From Sungkyunkwania multivorans (GTDB lineage Bacteria; Bacteroidota; Bacteroidia; Flavobacteriales; Flavobacteriaceae): a stretch of DNA of 64,000 nt. Positions 8,001-16,162 of the stretch are shown here, in pieces. The stretch lies in assembly GCF_042675645.1 (NCBI RefSeq), contig NZ_JBHTJH010000017.1:496001-560000 (forward strand), written 5' to 3'. Made by a program: the position numbers and the translations under genes. Every line of letters starts with the position of its first letter. Within the stretch, counting starts at the first letter, position 1. The notes under the pieces were generated by a model. It saw only the letters and a list, made by a program, of their open reading frames with translations. It was not told the DNA's origin and searched no databases.

Positions 8001-8165
8001 AAAGATGGGACTGCAAGTATTCTAGATTATAAAACTGGCGGACATCAGGTCAAATACAATGATCAGCTTAACAGATATAGTGTAGTTTTAGAAGAAATGA
8101 ACTATGATCTAGCACAAAAGGTTTTGGTCTATGTCAATGAAGAAATCGAAGTCGTAAAGGTGTAG
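5016..8165 (+). CDS. addA: AddA-like UvrD/Rep helicase with C-terminal nuclease
   Basis: ATP-dependent helicase-nuclease subunit for end resection in recombinational repair (RecB/AddA type), 1049 aa. Visible motifs: Walker A ASAGSGKT at 11-18, DEFQDTS (motif II) near 391, GDPKQSIYRWRGG near 427, TIHKSKGLEF near 729, LYVALTRA near 807, and a PD-(D/E)XK nuclease core RPDRL...ILDYKTG ending near 1009. The start is TTG at 5016. An in-frame TAA at 5004 rules out a longer protein, and any later start would remove Walker A. The AddB-like partner lies 2.8 kb downstream beyond kbl and ompA, so the two subunits are not in one operon. The name addA follows general Bacteroidota usage. Confidence 0.88.
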   Translation: MAKASFSIYNASAGSGKTYTLVKEYLRILLGSKRTEPYKHLLAITFTNKAVAEMKDRVLNSLMLFGRASSLEDGGPMFSELCAELGMHPTQLQLASERLLKQLLHNYAFFDISTIDHFTHRIIRTFAYDLDLPLNFEVELDTDRLIGEAVDRLISKAGEDSTLTKVLIDFSLEKADEDKSWDIAWDLNKIGKLLLRENDYYVLKEIGEKKLSNFSELKAAIRNQIKTNEDGLSKLGKSSLDLIKETGLEHSDFSGKYSAPEYFSKLKQRNFKVSFDTVWQSKLVNGEALYKAKTPQHVIDGIESIQSLLAKSFLQSKEAIEALKFLKNFYKHITPLSILNAIQTCLKEIQEEQNLLLISEFNRIISETISDEPAPFIYERLGERYRHFFIDEFQDTSTMQWNNLIPLVQHALEGHIEENSGSLLLVGDPKQSIYRWRGGSVEQFLELLEGKTPFFTQAKVENLDRNFRSYDRIIEFNNAFFSHVASQFELSSHKQLYLTGNKQKANHRVGGYVNLSFIEAQSKEEEHQQYSEKVLERIALLQKEGFKLKDICILTRKKEEGIRLASLLSDHGIPIISSEILLVSRSAKVQMIIHLLELIVDPHNMLAKIEVLQYLTAQSISVKDKHEFYQELMALNGQVFFKRLEQYGISFDLDDFQQDSLLEGVEYIIRSFNLITKPDAYVQYFLDFVLDFTQRKSSNHFDFLAHWEQKKDSLSITMLQGSDAIQIMTIHKSKGLEFSVVLFPYADVDIFYEKEPKTWFPIAPEKFEGFNYAYLNYSKSLAEVDKVGEEIVAHREAQKQLDNINLLYVALTRAVEQLHIFTKKELDKKGNERLQRYSGLFINFLKQEKLWKDNILTYTFGAPKKVSIPLNIQEDHVAQEKFISVPKEQHRIRIITKQASLWDTAQEAGISRGNLIHDLMAEVKSIHDIDTVLEEFLSRGAIEREQEADLRITLHKVVKHPMLRDFFDTDHLVYNERDIITKEGVIIRPDRLVIAKDGTASILDYKTGGHQVKYNDQLNRYSVVLEEMNYDLAQKVLVYVNEEIEVVKV

Positions 8166-8184
8166 TTAATTTCAAACGATGTAG

Positions 8185-8192
8185 TACCTTTG
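8185..8192 (+). promoter_or_regulatory. -7 promoter element of kbl
   Basis: TACCTTTG is a perfect TAnnTTTG match 26 bases before the kbl ATG. It implies that kbl has its own promoter despite following addA by only 52 bases. Confidence 0.55.
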
Positions 8193-8217
8193 TTCTTATC
8201 TTTATTGACAAACGATT

Positions 8218-9411
8218 ATGTACGGAAAAATACAGCAACACCTTCAACAAGAGTTAAAAGAAATAGAACAAGCAGGTCTCTTCAAAAAAGAGCGTATTAT
8301 AACCTCACCACAAGATGCGGTGATCAAGATCTCTACTGGCCAAGAGGTCATCAACTTTTGTGCGAATAACTACTTAGGTTTATCGTCACATCCAGAGGTG
8401 ATACAGGCAGCCAAAGATACCTTGGACACGCATGGTTTTGGGATGTCCTCGGTTCGATTCATCTGTGGAACGCAAGATATACACAAGAAATTAGAGACGA
8501 AGATCGCCGAATTTTACGGAACAGAAGATACCATATTATATGCTGCAGCTTTTGACGCCAATGGTGGGGTTTTTGAACCTTTGCTCACGAAAGAAGATGC
8601 CATCATCTCAGATTCATTGAACCACGCATCCATAATTGACGGAGTGCGTCTCTGCAAGGCGAAACGTTATCGTTATGCAAACAATGATATGACGGATTTG
8701 GAAGAACAACTGAAGCAGGCCAATGAGGATGGAGCTCGTTTTAAGATCATTGTCACAGACGGCGTTTTCTCCATGGACGGATTGTTAGCTCCCTTGGATA
8801 AGATTTGTGATCTGGCAGAAAAATATGATGCCATGGTCATGATCGACGAATGTCATGCCACCGGTTTCATTGGGGCCACAGGGCGCGGCACCTTGGAAGA
8901 AAAAGACGTTATGGGAAGAATTGATATCATAACAGGTACGCTTGGAAAGGCAATGGGCGGTGCGATGGGAGGCTACACTACCGGGAAAAAGGAGATCATC
9001 GAAATTTTGAGGCAACGATCTAGACCGTATCTATTCTCCAATTCTTTGGCTCCTGCTATTGTTGGGGCATCAATAAAGGTATTTGAAATGCTCAAATCAG
9101 ATACATCGCTGCGAGACAAGCTTCATAGTAACACAACCTATTTTAAAAAGGAAATGAAAGCAGCTGGGTTCGACATCATTGATGGCGACTCGGCCATAGT
9201 GCCCGTAATGCTATATGATGCAAAACTTTCGCAAACGATGGCAGACAAGCTGCTGGAAAAAGGAATTTATGTTATTGGCTTTTTCTATCCCGTTGTACCT
9301 AAAGGAAAAGCTCGAATAAGAGTCCAGCTCTCGGCAGCGCATACGAAAGAACATTTGGACAAGGCTATTTCGGCTTTTGTTGCAGTTGGAAAAACCTTGG
9401 GTGTAATTTAA
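8218..9411 (+). CDS. kbl: Glycine C-acetyltransferase (2-amino-3-ketobutyrate CoA ligase)
   Basis: PLP enzyme of the alpha-oxoamine synthase family. Together with threonine dehydrogenase it turns threonine into glycine and acetyl-CoA. At 397 aa it has the usual Kbl length. Markers are the N-terminal CANNYLGLSSHP, SDSLNHASIIDG, the DECHATG Asp-His pair, and the Schiff-base lysine in TGTLGKAMGG at about residue 244. The close relatives BioF and serine palmitoyltransferase share the fold. The N-terminal style and the FDANGGVFEPLL region favour Kbl. No tdh gene is present in the window. A consensus promoter sits directly upstream. Confidence 0.93.
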   Translation: MYGKIQQHLQQELKEIEQAGLFKKERIITSPQDAVIKISTGQEVINFCANNYLGLSSHPEVIQAAKDTLDTHGFGMSSVRFICGTQDIHKKLETKIAEFYGTEDTILYAAAFDANGGVFEPLLTKEDAIISDSLNHASIIDGVRLCKAKRYRYANNDMTDLEEQLKQANEDGARFKIIVTDGVFSMDGLLAPLDKICDLAEKYDAMVMIDECHATGFIGATGRGTLEEKDVMGRIDIITGTLGKAMGGAMGGYTTGKKEIIEILRQRSRPYLFSNSLAPAIVGASIKVFEMLKSDTSLRDKLHSNTTYFKKEMKAAGFDIIDGDSAIVPVMLYDAKLSQTMADKLLEKGIYVIGFFYPVVPKGKARIRVQLSAAHTKEHLDKAISAFVAVGKTLGVI

Positions 9412-9459
9412 AACCGCAGTTAATCACCCGTCTTTTCTGACGTAATTTAAAAAAATTAA

Positions 9460-9467
9460 TATATTTG
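9460..9467 (+). promoter_or_regulatory. -7 promoter element of the OmpA-family gene
   Basis: TATATTTG is a perfect consensus. It predicts an AT-rich leader of about 60 nt before the ATG at 9536, long for this window, as is common for abundant outer-membrane proteins. Confidence 0.65.
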
Positions 9468-9535
9468 TTTCGTTAATAGTTTTTAACAACTTACATTTGT
9501 GATTAATTAACACTTAAAAAATTAAATAATTGAAC

Positions 9536-10918
9536 ATGAAAAATCTTAGCAGATTTCTAGTTGCTTCATTGCTATTGGTAAGCTTCGCCACTGTGAATGC
9601 ACAAGACAAAAACAATCCTTGGCAGGTGAGTTTTGGTGTAAATGCCATCGATGTATACCCAACCAATTCAGGTAGAACAGTTGCTGGTGCACCTGTTTCT
9701 GGTGGATGGTTTGACAAGTATTTCGATGTTTCTGACCACTGGAACATCCTTCCTTCAGTTTCGACTATAGCTGTTTCTAAATATGTTGGAGATGGTTTCT
9801 CTGTTGGAGCAAGAGGATCTTTAAACAAAATTGAAAACTTAGGAGATGTAAGGGCAGATGACCTTTCTCATTACGCGATCGATGGTACGATTAAGTACAA
9901 TCTTGCTGAACTTTGGGATGGTGGTAAAAAGTTTGATCCATTCGTAGAAGTTGGTGGTGGTTACACTTGGATTGATGAAATCGGAGCTGGAACACTAAAT
10001 GGAGGTTTAGGATTCAACTACTGGTTCACAGAGAACCTTGGTGTAAATATCCAATCTTCTTATAAGCACGCTTTCGAAGATTATCTTCTTCCACATTTCC
10101 AACATGTAGCAGGTCTTGCTATTAAGTTTGGTGGAACAGATACCGACGGAGATGGTATTTTCGATAAGGACGATGCTTGTCCAGAAGTTGCTGGCCTAGA
10201 AGCCTTCAACGGATGTCCTGACACAGACGGTGACGGAATAGAAGATAGCAAGGACGATTGTCCAAATGAAGCTGGTCTAGCTGAGTTTAACGGATGCCCA
10301 GATTCTGACGGAGATGGAATCGCTGATAAAGATGATGCATGTCCTACCGAAGCTGGTTTAGCTGAATTAGCTGGATGTCCTGATAAGGATGGAGACGGCG
10401 TCGCTGATAAAGATGATAACTGTCCAGAGGAAGCAGGTCCTGCTGCAAATAGCGGATGTCCTTATGCTGACAAAGACGGTGACACTGTATTAGACAAAGA
10501 CGACCAATGTCCTGATGTTGCTGGTACTGTTGCAAACAACGGATGCCCAGAGATCACTAAGGAAGTTGAAGCTGAATTATCAGCAGTAGGTCAAACTATC
10601 AACTTCAACACTGGTAAGGCAACACTTACTGATGATTCATTGACAGAGCTTGCAAAAGTTGTTAAAATTATGAACGACTTCAGTAGCTACAACTTTAAGA
10701 TCGAAGGACATACTGACAGTGTTGGTAGCAGCGCTCTAAACTTGAGATTATCAGAGAAGAGAGCAATCGCAGTTAGAGACTATCTTGTAAGCCAAGGTAT
10801 CGCTACAACCAGACTTACTGCAGAAGGTCTTGGAGAAGGTAGCCCAATCGCTTCTAACAAGACAAGAGCTGGTAGAGCACAAAACAGACGTGTAGAATTC
10901 AAGCCAGTTAAGAACTAA
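9536..10918 (+). CDS. OmpA-family outer-membrane protein with thrombospondin type 3 repeats
   Basis: Structural outer-membrane protein, 460 aa. The ATG at 9536 gives a clean signal peptide (MKNLSRFLVASLLLVSFATVNA, cleaved before QDKNN); a TTG two codons earlier is less likely. Residues of about 25-200 look like an eight-stranded beta-barrel. They are followed by about five calcium-binding TSP3 repeats (DTDGDGIxDKDDxCP pattern, about 202-338). The C-terminal OmpA domain (about 345-455) carries NFNTGKATLTDDS and EGHTDSVGSSALN, the peptidoglycan-binding signature. Codon use is strongly biased (many GGT, CTT, AAC), consistent with high expression. It has its own promoter and a strong terminator, so it is probably monocistronic. 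Confidence 0.93.
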   Translation: MKNLSRFLVASLLLVSFATVNAQDKNNPWQVSFGVNAIDVYPTNSGRTVAGAPVSGGWFDKYFDVSDHWNILPSVSTIAVSKYVGDGFSVGARGSLNKIENLGDVRADDLSHYAIDGTIKYNLAELWDGGKKFDPFVEVGGGYTWIDEIGAGTLNGGLGFNYWFTENLGVNIQSSYKHAFEDYLLPHFQHVAGLAIKFGGTDTDGDGIFDKDDACPEVAGLEAFNGCPDTDGDGIEDSKDDCPNEAGLAEFNGCPDSDGDGIADKDDACPTEAGLAELAGCPDKDGDGVADKDDNCPEEAGPAANSGCPYADKDGDTVLDKDDQCPDVAGTVANNGCPEITKEVEAELSAVGQTINFNTGKATLTDDSLTELAKVVKIMNDFSSYNFKIEGHTDSVGSSALNLRLSEKRAIAVRDYLVSQGIATTRLTAEGLGEGSPIASNKTRAGRAQNRRVEFKPVKN

Positions 10919-10942
10919 GAATACCTTAAACTTAACATATAA

Positions 10943-10974
10943 GAAACGCCTCGGTTTATCCGAGGCGTTTTTTT
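10943..10974 (+). terminator. Strong terminator after the OmpA-family gene
   Basis: AACGCCTCGG-TTTAT-CCGAGGCGTT hairpin, followed by TTTTT. Confidence 0.9.
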
Positions 10975-10985
10975 ATTTTTATACT

Positions 10986-13736
10986 ATGAAGACTTTCTTG
11001 TCCGAAGTGATTGCTAAAGCACTTCAAAGCTACGATGACATATCCAAGGTCACTTTTATCTTACCGAGCAAGCGGGCATGTGTCTTTCTAAAGGACGAAC
11101 TTACCAAACAGCTGGATAGAACGACCTTTTCGCCCCAAATAATGAGTATAGAAGACTTTGTGGGGAATCTTTCCAATCTTAGGCCCTGTTCAAATACACA
11201 GCTTCTATTTGAATTCTATAGCTCGTATTTGCGACTAACACCCGCGTCCGACCAAGAGTCTTTCGACACCTTTAGTAAATGGGCCCAAATAATATTGCAG
11301 GATTTTAACGAGATCGATCGTTATCTCATTCCACACAAGACGATCTTCTCTCATTTGTCTGCCATACAAGACATCAATCACTGGTCGCTACAAAATGACA
11401 AGAGCAAACTCGTGGCTAACTACCTAAAATTTTGGAGGAAGCTATCTGACTATTATGAAAGCTTTTCTGATGATTTGGTCGCAAGAGGTATAGGCTACCA
11501 AGGACTGATCTATCGAGAAGCTGTGGAAAATTTGGAATATTATCTTCAGTCGAATGAACAACAGCACGTATTTGTTGGCTTCAATGCGCTCAATACTGCC
11601 GAACAGAACATTATTAAAGAGATGCTACAACAAGGAAAGGCTGAAATATACTGGGACGTTGACGAGCTCTTCTTCAACGACAAAGAACACGATGCTAGTT
11701 TGTTCTTGCGGAGATATCGATACGAATGGAAGCACTTTGAAAACAATCCCTTTAATTGGGTGTCTACTCATTTTTCTGGCGAGAAGAATATTCAACTTAT
11801 TGGAGTACCTAAAAACTTCAGCCAAGCAAAATATACAGGCGAACTACTTACAAAAATACATGCCGAGCGACCAGACTATTCGAACACAGCTGTTGTGCTG
11901 GCCGATGAGAGCCTTTTGTTGCCAACTTTGAACTCCTTACCCGAAGAGGTTGAAAGATTGAATATCACCATGGGATACCCTCTAAAGGACACACCTACTG
12001 CAAGTTTCTTTGAAGGCTTATTCCAACTAAATAATAAGAAAAAGAAAGATTCCTTCTATTTCAAGGATGTGATCGCAATACTATCCCACCCGATGTCCAA
12101 AGCATTGTTCACTATAGAAGGAAAAGACTTCACAATCGGGATCATTAGAAAGATACAAGAGCAAAATATCAGCTATATAAGTGCTGAAAGACTGCAAAAC
12201 ATAGCATCAGAGGCCGCCGAAACCCTAGAGCTCATATTCCCTAAAACTGCGCTTCAGTCTATAGATGACTTTATTTCCAATTGTTTGACGCTAATAAAGA
12301 AATTGAAAGGGAACTATCAAAAGAATGAATCAAAACATTTACTTCTCTTGGAGTATCTCTATAGATTTTACGAACTATTCAATCAAGTTAGACTGCTCAA
12401 TGAAAAATATGGGCACATCAAGGATCTTAAAACCCTTCTAGGAGTCTATCATGAACTACTTCGATACGAGACTTTGGACTTTCAGGGAGAGCCGCTAGAA
12501 GGATTGCAAATGATGGGAATGTTAGAGACGCGGGTACTGGACTTTGAAACGGTGATCATTACTTCTGTAAATGAAGGAATTCTTCCTTCTGGTAAAAGCA
12601 ATAATTCCTTTATTCCATTTGATGTTAAAAAACATTATGGTCTTCCTACCTTTAAAGAGAAAGATGCTATTTATACCTACCACTTTTATCGATTGCTTCA
12701 AAGAGCCCAGAATATATTTGTTTTGTACAATATAGATAATGATGGTTTTAATGCCGGTGAGAAAAGCCGTTTTATAATGCAGTTGGCCATCGAGCAACAA
12801 CCAGCCCACAAGACAAGGGCTTATGTGATAAGCCCACAAACAGAGACCATCGTAAGCAATCTGAAGCATATAGACAAGACCGACGGGATGATGCTTCAGA
12901 TCAAAAATCTTGCGTCCAAAGGCTTCTCTCCCACAACCTTGACCAATTATATTCGCAACCCCATCGACTTCTACTATGAAAAGCTGTTAGGCATCTCTAA
13001 GCCTGAAGAGGTTGAGGAAACCATCGCGGCAAATACCCTTGGGACCGTTGTTCATGACGCATTAGAAATCCTGTACACACCTTTAGTGGGTAAAAAACTG
13101 GAGGCCGATGAACTCCAAGAATTATTTCCGAAAATAGATCCGTTGATCAAAGAATTGTTCTCAAAGAGCTATGGGGAAGGAAACATCCACTTTGGTAAGA
13201 ATCTCATTATTTTTCATGTTGCCAAACGCTTTATAGAAAATTTCATCTACCACGAGATCGACGAGCTAAAATCTGGAAACAGCATAAAGATCCTTGCGCT
13301 AGAGAGCGATTTGCATACACAGATCGACATTCCAGAGCTAGCGTTTCCCGTCGCAATTCGAGGGAAAGTCGACCGCCTTGACGAATTTAACGGAGTAATA
13401 AGGGTCATCGATTATAAGACTGGGAAGGTTGAAAAGTCGCAACTTTCGGTAGAGGAATGGGAGTTCTTGATGACCGATTATAAAAAATATAGTAAAAGTA
13501 TACAAGTATTGTGCTATGCCTATATGATACAGAGACAGTTCAATATCACTGGACAGATGGAAGCAGGTGTGATCTCCTTTAAGAATCTACAGAACGGATT
13601 TCTGAAATTTACCGATAAGAACAAAAATAGTAGCTTGATCACGCCAGAGACATTCGATGCGTTCTTGTTCGAGTTAAAAAACTTGATTTTGGAGATCTGC
13701 AATTCGGACATACCATTCCAAGAAAAAGAAATATAA
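10986..13736 (+). CDS. addB: AddB-like PD-(D/E)XK nuclease / inactive helicase subunit
   Basis: 916-aa protein of the AddB/RecC-like class that would pair with the AddA-like helicase encoded at 5016. The N-terminus (FILPSKRACVFLKDEL) is the degenerate helicase start seen in AddB proteins without a Walker A lysine. The C-terminal 200 residues form a PD-(D/E)XK nuclease with GKVDRLDE near 793 and VIDYKTGK near 808. No four-cysteine iron-sulfur cluster like that of Bacillus AddB is obvious around the nuclease core. The next gene starts three bases after the stop, so the hydrolase is probably co-transcribed. Confidence 0.82.
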   Translation: MKTFLSEVIAKALQSYDDISKVTFILPSKRACVFLKDELTKQLDRTTFSPQIMSIEDFVGNLSNLRPCSNTQLLFEFYSSYLRLTPASDQESFDTFSKWAQIILQDFNEIDRYLIPHKTIFSHLSAIQDINHWSLQNDKSKLVANYLKFWRKLSDYYESFSDDLVARGIGYQGLIYREAVENLEYYLQSNEQQHVFVGFNALNTAEQNIIKEMLQQGKAEIYWDVDELFFNDKEHDASLFLRRYRYEWKHFENNPFNWVSTHFSGEKNIQLIGVPKNFSQAKYTGELLTKIHAERPDYSNTAVVLADESLLLPTLNSLPEEVERLNITMGYPLKDTPTASFFEGLFQLNNKKKKDSFYFKDVIAILSHPMSKALFTIEGKDFTIGIIRKIQEQNISYISAERLQNIASEAAETLELIFPKTALQSIDDFISNCLTLIKKLKGNYQKNESKHLLLLEYLYRFYELFNQVRLLNEKYGHIKDLKTLLGVYHELLRYETLDFQGEPLEGLQMMGMLETRVLDFETVIITSVNEGILPSGKSNNSFIPFDVKKHYGLPTFKEKDAIYTYHFYRLLQRAQNIFVLYNIDNDGFNAGEKSRFIMQLAIEQQPAHKTRAYVISPQTETIVSNLKHIDKTDGMMLQIKNLASKGFSPTTLTNYIRNPIDFYYEKLLGISKPEEVEETIAANTLGTVVHDALEILYTPLVGKKLEADELQELFPKIDPLIKELFSKSYGEGNIHFGKNLIIFHVAKRFIENFIYHEIDELKSGNSIKILALESDLHTQIDIPELAFPVAIRGKVDRLDEFNGVIRVIDYKTGKVEKSQLSVEEWEFLMTDYKKYSKSIQVLCYAYMIQRQFNITGQMEAGVISFKNLQNGFLKFTDKNKNSSLITPETFDAFLFELKNLILEICNSDIPFQEKEI

Positions 13737-13739
13737 ACA

Positions 13740-14615
13740 ATGATCATAGACAAAAACATAATTTTAGAACGCACTGGTTCCAGACCAATACTAGTGGATG
13801 TCTTTTTTCGGAGGAAGGATAACAAAAAACCAGTAGTCATCTTTTGTCACGGATACAAGGGATTCAAAGATTGGGGTGCCTGGGATCTTGTGGCAAAGAG
13901 ATTTTCCGAAGACGGCTATTTCTTTGTGAAGTTCAATTTTTCACATAATGGAGGGACCATAGAACAGCCTATAGACTTTCCTGACCTCGAGGCTTTTGGA
14001 CAAAATAACTATTCAAAAGAACTGGACGACCTAGCCTTTGTGATCGATTGGATCACTTCCAGCGAACATCAATATCACGATGAGGTTGACGTGGATAACA
14101 TCACACTCATCGGTCATTCTCGAGGAGGTGGAATAGTAACGATCAAAGCGGAAGAAGACAGTAGAGTGTCAAAGGTTGTAAGTTGGGCGGGAGTAAGCGA
14201 TTACAAGAAGCGATTCGTAAAAGAGGAAGCATTGAAGCAATGGCGTGATGATGGGGTAATGCACGTGATCAATGGAAGGACCAAACAAGAGATGCCACAT
14301 TATTATCAATTTTTTGAAGATTTTATAAAGAATGAAGAACGATTAACGATAGCGAGAGCGGCAAAGAATCTTAAAATTCCGCAGTTGATCATTCATGGTA
14401 CTGAGGACACTTCTGTTGATCCAAATGAAGCACAAGATCTCTACTGGTGGAATCCTAAAAGCGAGATATTCTGGGTTCAGGGAGCAGATCATGTCTTTGG
14501 AGTCAAACATCCATGGGATAAGCAAGAGATGTCTAAGCACTTGGATGAAATCGTAACGACCACCATTCGCTTCATTAGAAATGGAGAAGTATCTCCAAAT
14601 ATATTTTCAAGCTGA
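13740..14615 (+). CDS. Alpha/beta hydrolase
   Basis: Cytosolic alpha/beta-hydrolase fold protein of 291 aa; no signal peptide. The oxyanion region FCHGYKGFKDWG sits near residue 35. The nucleophile elbow is GHSRGGG (Ser at about 127), with the acid in GTEDTSVD near 222 and the catalytic His in GADHVFG near 250, so the triad looks complete. It belongs to the dienelactone-hydrolase / S9-like group of carboxyl esterases; the substrate cannot be inferred. It follows the AddB gene after three bases and is probably translated from the same mRNA. Confidence 0.85.
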   Translation: MIIDKNIILERTGSRPILVDVFFRRKDNKKPVVIFCHGYKGFKDWGAWDLVAKRFSEDGYFFVKFNFSHNGGTIEQPIDFPDLEAFGQNNYSKELDDLAFVIDWITSSEHQYHDEVDVDNITLIGHSRGGGIVTIKAEEDSRVSKVVSWAGVSDYKKRFVKEEALKQWRDDGVMHVINGRTKQEMPHYYQFFEDFIKNEERLTIARAAKNLKIPQLIIHGTEDTSVDPNEAQDLYWWNPKSEIFWVQGADHVFGVKHPWDKQEMSKHLDEIVTTTIRFIRNGEVSPNIFSS

Positions 14616-14721
14616 TTTTTCCCTATACCAATGGGCTTAAAAGATTGCTATTTTTAGGGATTTCCCTATTTCAGGCTTCTGGGTCAATGATGATTTTTGT
14701 CTTTGATAAAAACATAAAATT

Positions 14722-15027
14722 ATGACTATTGAAGGAAGTTTAAGAGGTCTTAATAACAAAGACACGTTTAAGAGAACATTGGAGCCTGGGAGACATTCGT
14801 ACTGCATAAGAAATAATGGCGGTGGCGTTTTACGTTTTAAGATCAAAACAATCGATGAGGGCAAATGGAGGGTTGCCGAAACGCGCTCAAAGATCAAATC
14901 GAGACGATCAGTAAAAGGAGAGTTCTTCGTCTCAGACGAAAGCGCCAATAATGTCGAATTCATTTTTTCAAAGGCGTTTGGAGCCTTTAGAAGCGAATAC
15001 GAGTTGGAATACCAACAAGAATCCTGA
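14722..15027 (+). CDS. Hypothetical protein, 101 aa
   Basis: Unrecognised small cytosolic protein. It is basic in the middle (RSKIKSRRSVKG) and acidic towards the end, with a predicted beta-rich pattern and no signal peptide or membrane segment. It stands alone about 106 bases after the hydrolase and ends 9 bases from the convergent SDR gene. I accept it as coding because of codon use like its neighbours and the absence of a competing frame. Confidence 0.6.
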   Translation: MTIEGSLRGLNNKDTFKRTLEPGRHSYCIRNNGGGVLRFKIKTIDEGKWRVAETRSKIKSRRSVKGEFFVSDESANNVEFIFSKAFGAFRSEYELEYQQES

Positions 15028-15036
15028 GCTTCTTCG

Positions 15037-15759
15037 CTATGCTTTCGGTTTCAGGTCGGGTCGCGTTGGCCTAACTTCAATCTTACTCGGCAGGGTCCTT
15101 GGATGCATTTTTAGCAGATCGATCACCAATTCGCCAATATCTTCGGGTTGAATTTTCCAGGCATCTTTTTCATCAGGCACATGACCGTTAAAATGACTGG
15201 TCACCGATCCCGGCATGATGGTCGAAACTTTGATGTCATAAGGCCGCAGGTCTAACATCGCGGCTTGTGTAAAGCCAACCACGGCAAATTTGGAAGCATT
15301 ATAGCCAGCACCTGTCTGGAAGAAATTGGTGCCAGCTAAACTGGCAATGGTCATATAATAGCCCTTGCTTTTCTTCAATGCTTCGACAGAGGCTTTTAAC
15401 GTGTTGAAAACGCCAGTGACATTGGTATCTATCATCTGATGCCATTTTCCTTCGTCGAGCTGGTCGATCGGCGCAAAATGTCCCACACCGGCATTGGCGA
15501 TCACCACATCGAGTTGTCCGAACTTTTCTAAAATTTTGGATACTGCAGCCTTCTCATCAGGTAGATTGGAAACATCCGAACCAACGCCCAACACCCTATT
15601 TTGGTCGATGGTCAGTTCTTTGGCGGCCTCTTCTGCGTTAAAACTTCTGCGTCCGCTGATCGCGACCCGCATTCCGGCATTCAACAGGGATTGCGCAATG
15701 CCTAAGCCAATGCCTTTAGTTCCTCCGGTGATATAAGCTACTTTATCTTGTAAGTTCAT
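15037..15759 (-). CDS. Short-chain dehydrogenase/reductase (SDR)
   Basis: NAD(P)-dependent oxidoreductase of classical SDR type, 240 aa. Cofactor motif TGGTKGIG is at residues 11-18, NAGVG near 85, and the active site has the Ser of IASLAG and the YNASK Tyr-Lys pair near 153. The ATG at 15757-15759 is chosen because the frame runs open 75 bases further upstream only through AT-rich terminator-like sequence (part of a direct repeat), and the family starts at MNLQDKVAYITGG. The substrate is unknown. It lies downstream of the rearranged tRNA-Ala locus on the same strand. Confidence 0.88.
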   Translation of the reverse strand: MNLQDKVAYITGGTKGIGLGIAQSLLNAGMRVAISGRRSFNAEEAAKELTIDQNRVLGVGSDVSNLPDEKAAVSKILEKFGQLDVVIANAGVGHFAPIDQLDEGKWHQMIDTNVTGVFNTLKASVEALKKSKGYYMTIASLAGTNFFQTGAGYNASKFAVVGFTQAAMLDLRPYDIKVSTIMPGSVTSHFNGHVPDEKDAWKIQPEDIGELVIDLLKMHPRTLPSKIEVRPTRPDLKPKA

Positions 15760-15814
15760 GGTTATCGATTTTATGAGAATAAAGATACGGCGGTCTTTGA
15801 TGAATATGAAATGC

Positions 15815-15881
15815 TTAAGAAATAAAAAATCCACTCACTTGTGTGAATGGATTTAGTACTTGATGTGGAGAAGATGGGACT
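15815..15881. repeat. 67-bp direct repeat, distal copy (tRNA-Ala 3' end plus terminator)
   Basis: Identical to 15985-16051. Read on the minus strand it contains the last 16 bases of tRNA-Ala (AGTCCCATCTTCTCCA, 15881 to 15866), a short spacer and a hairpin ATCCATTCAC-ACAA-GTGAGTGGAT followed by TTTTTTATT (15823-15854). Here the tRNA sequence breaks off upstream into unrelated DNA. Confidence 0.9.
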
Positions 15882-15984
15882 AGCTTGGCTGGTCCTGGTG
15901 ACACGCACTGCTGCAAATACTAAATCGCTTGCCAATTGGCAAGATTTTCTATTTCCATCAAAGAATGAAGCAAGCTTCATCTTT
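15882..15984. repeat. 103-bp segment with two perfect palindromes
   Basis: The spacer between the two 67-bp direct repeats contains CTTGCCAATTGGCAAG and ATGAAGC-AA-GCTTCAT, both perfect palindromes. I see no coding potential in it. It looks like an inserted or rearranged non-coding element. Confidence 0.6.
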
Positions 15985-16051
15985 TTAAGAAATAAAAAAT
16001 CCACTCACTTGTGTGAATGGATTTAGTACTTGATGTGGAGAAGATGGGACT
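15985..16051. repeat. 67-bp direct repeat, proximal copy
   Basis: Identical to 15815-15881. Here the tRNA 3' end continues into a nearly complete tRNA-Ala sequence, so this copy is part of the pseudo-tRNA and its terminator (15993-16024). Confidence 0.9.
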
Positions 16052-16140
16052 CGAACCCACGACCTCTTGACTGCCAGTCAAACGCTCCCCGCCCGAACGT
16101 ACCGGCGGTAGTTCGGTACGGGCGGGTAGCCAGCTGAGCT
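16036..16140 (-). pseudogene. tRNA-Ala(GGC) pseudogene split by a 39-bp palindromic insert
   Basis: From the D-arm (AGCTCAGCTGGCTA) to the 3' end the sequence matches the intact tRNA-Ala at 16461-16534. A GC-rich 39-bp insert (16088-16126) sits between GGCTA and GAGC of the D-arm. The 5' acceptor strand GGGGATGT is missing and replaced by unrelated AT-rich sequence, so acceptor pairing is lost. It cannot give a normal tRNA. Confidence 0.85.
16088..16126. repeat. 39-bp GC-rich palindromic insert in the tRNA pseudogene
   Basis: The ends CCCGCCCG and CGGGCGGG pair, with imperfect inner pairing (GTTCGG / CCGAAC). It is much more GC-rich than its surroundings and resembles the small interspersed palindromes found elsewhere in this window and in other Bacteroidota. 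Confidence 0.75.
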
Positions 16141-16162
16141 GAATGAATTAGCTCAATTGTGA

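Noticed and set aside
15771..16004. Minus-strand 77-codon frame over the direct repeat
   Set aside because: It encodes only the duplicated terminator and palindromic spacer; the repeated peptide at both ends comes from the 67-bp direct repeat.
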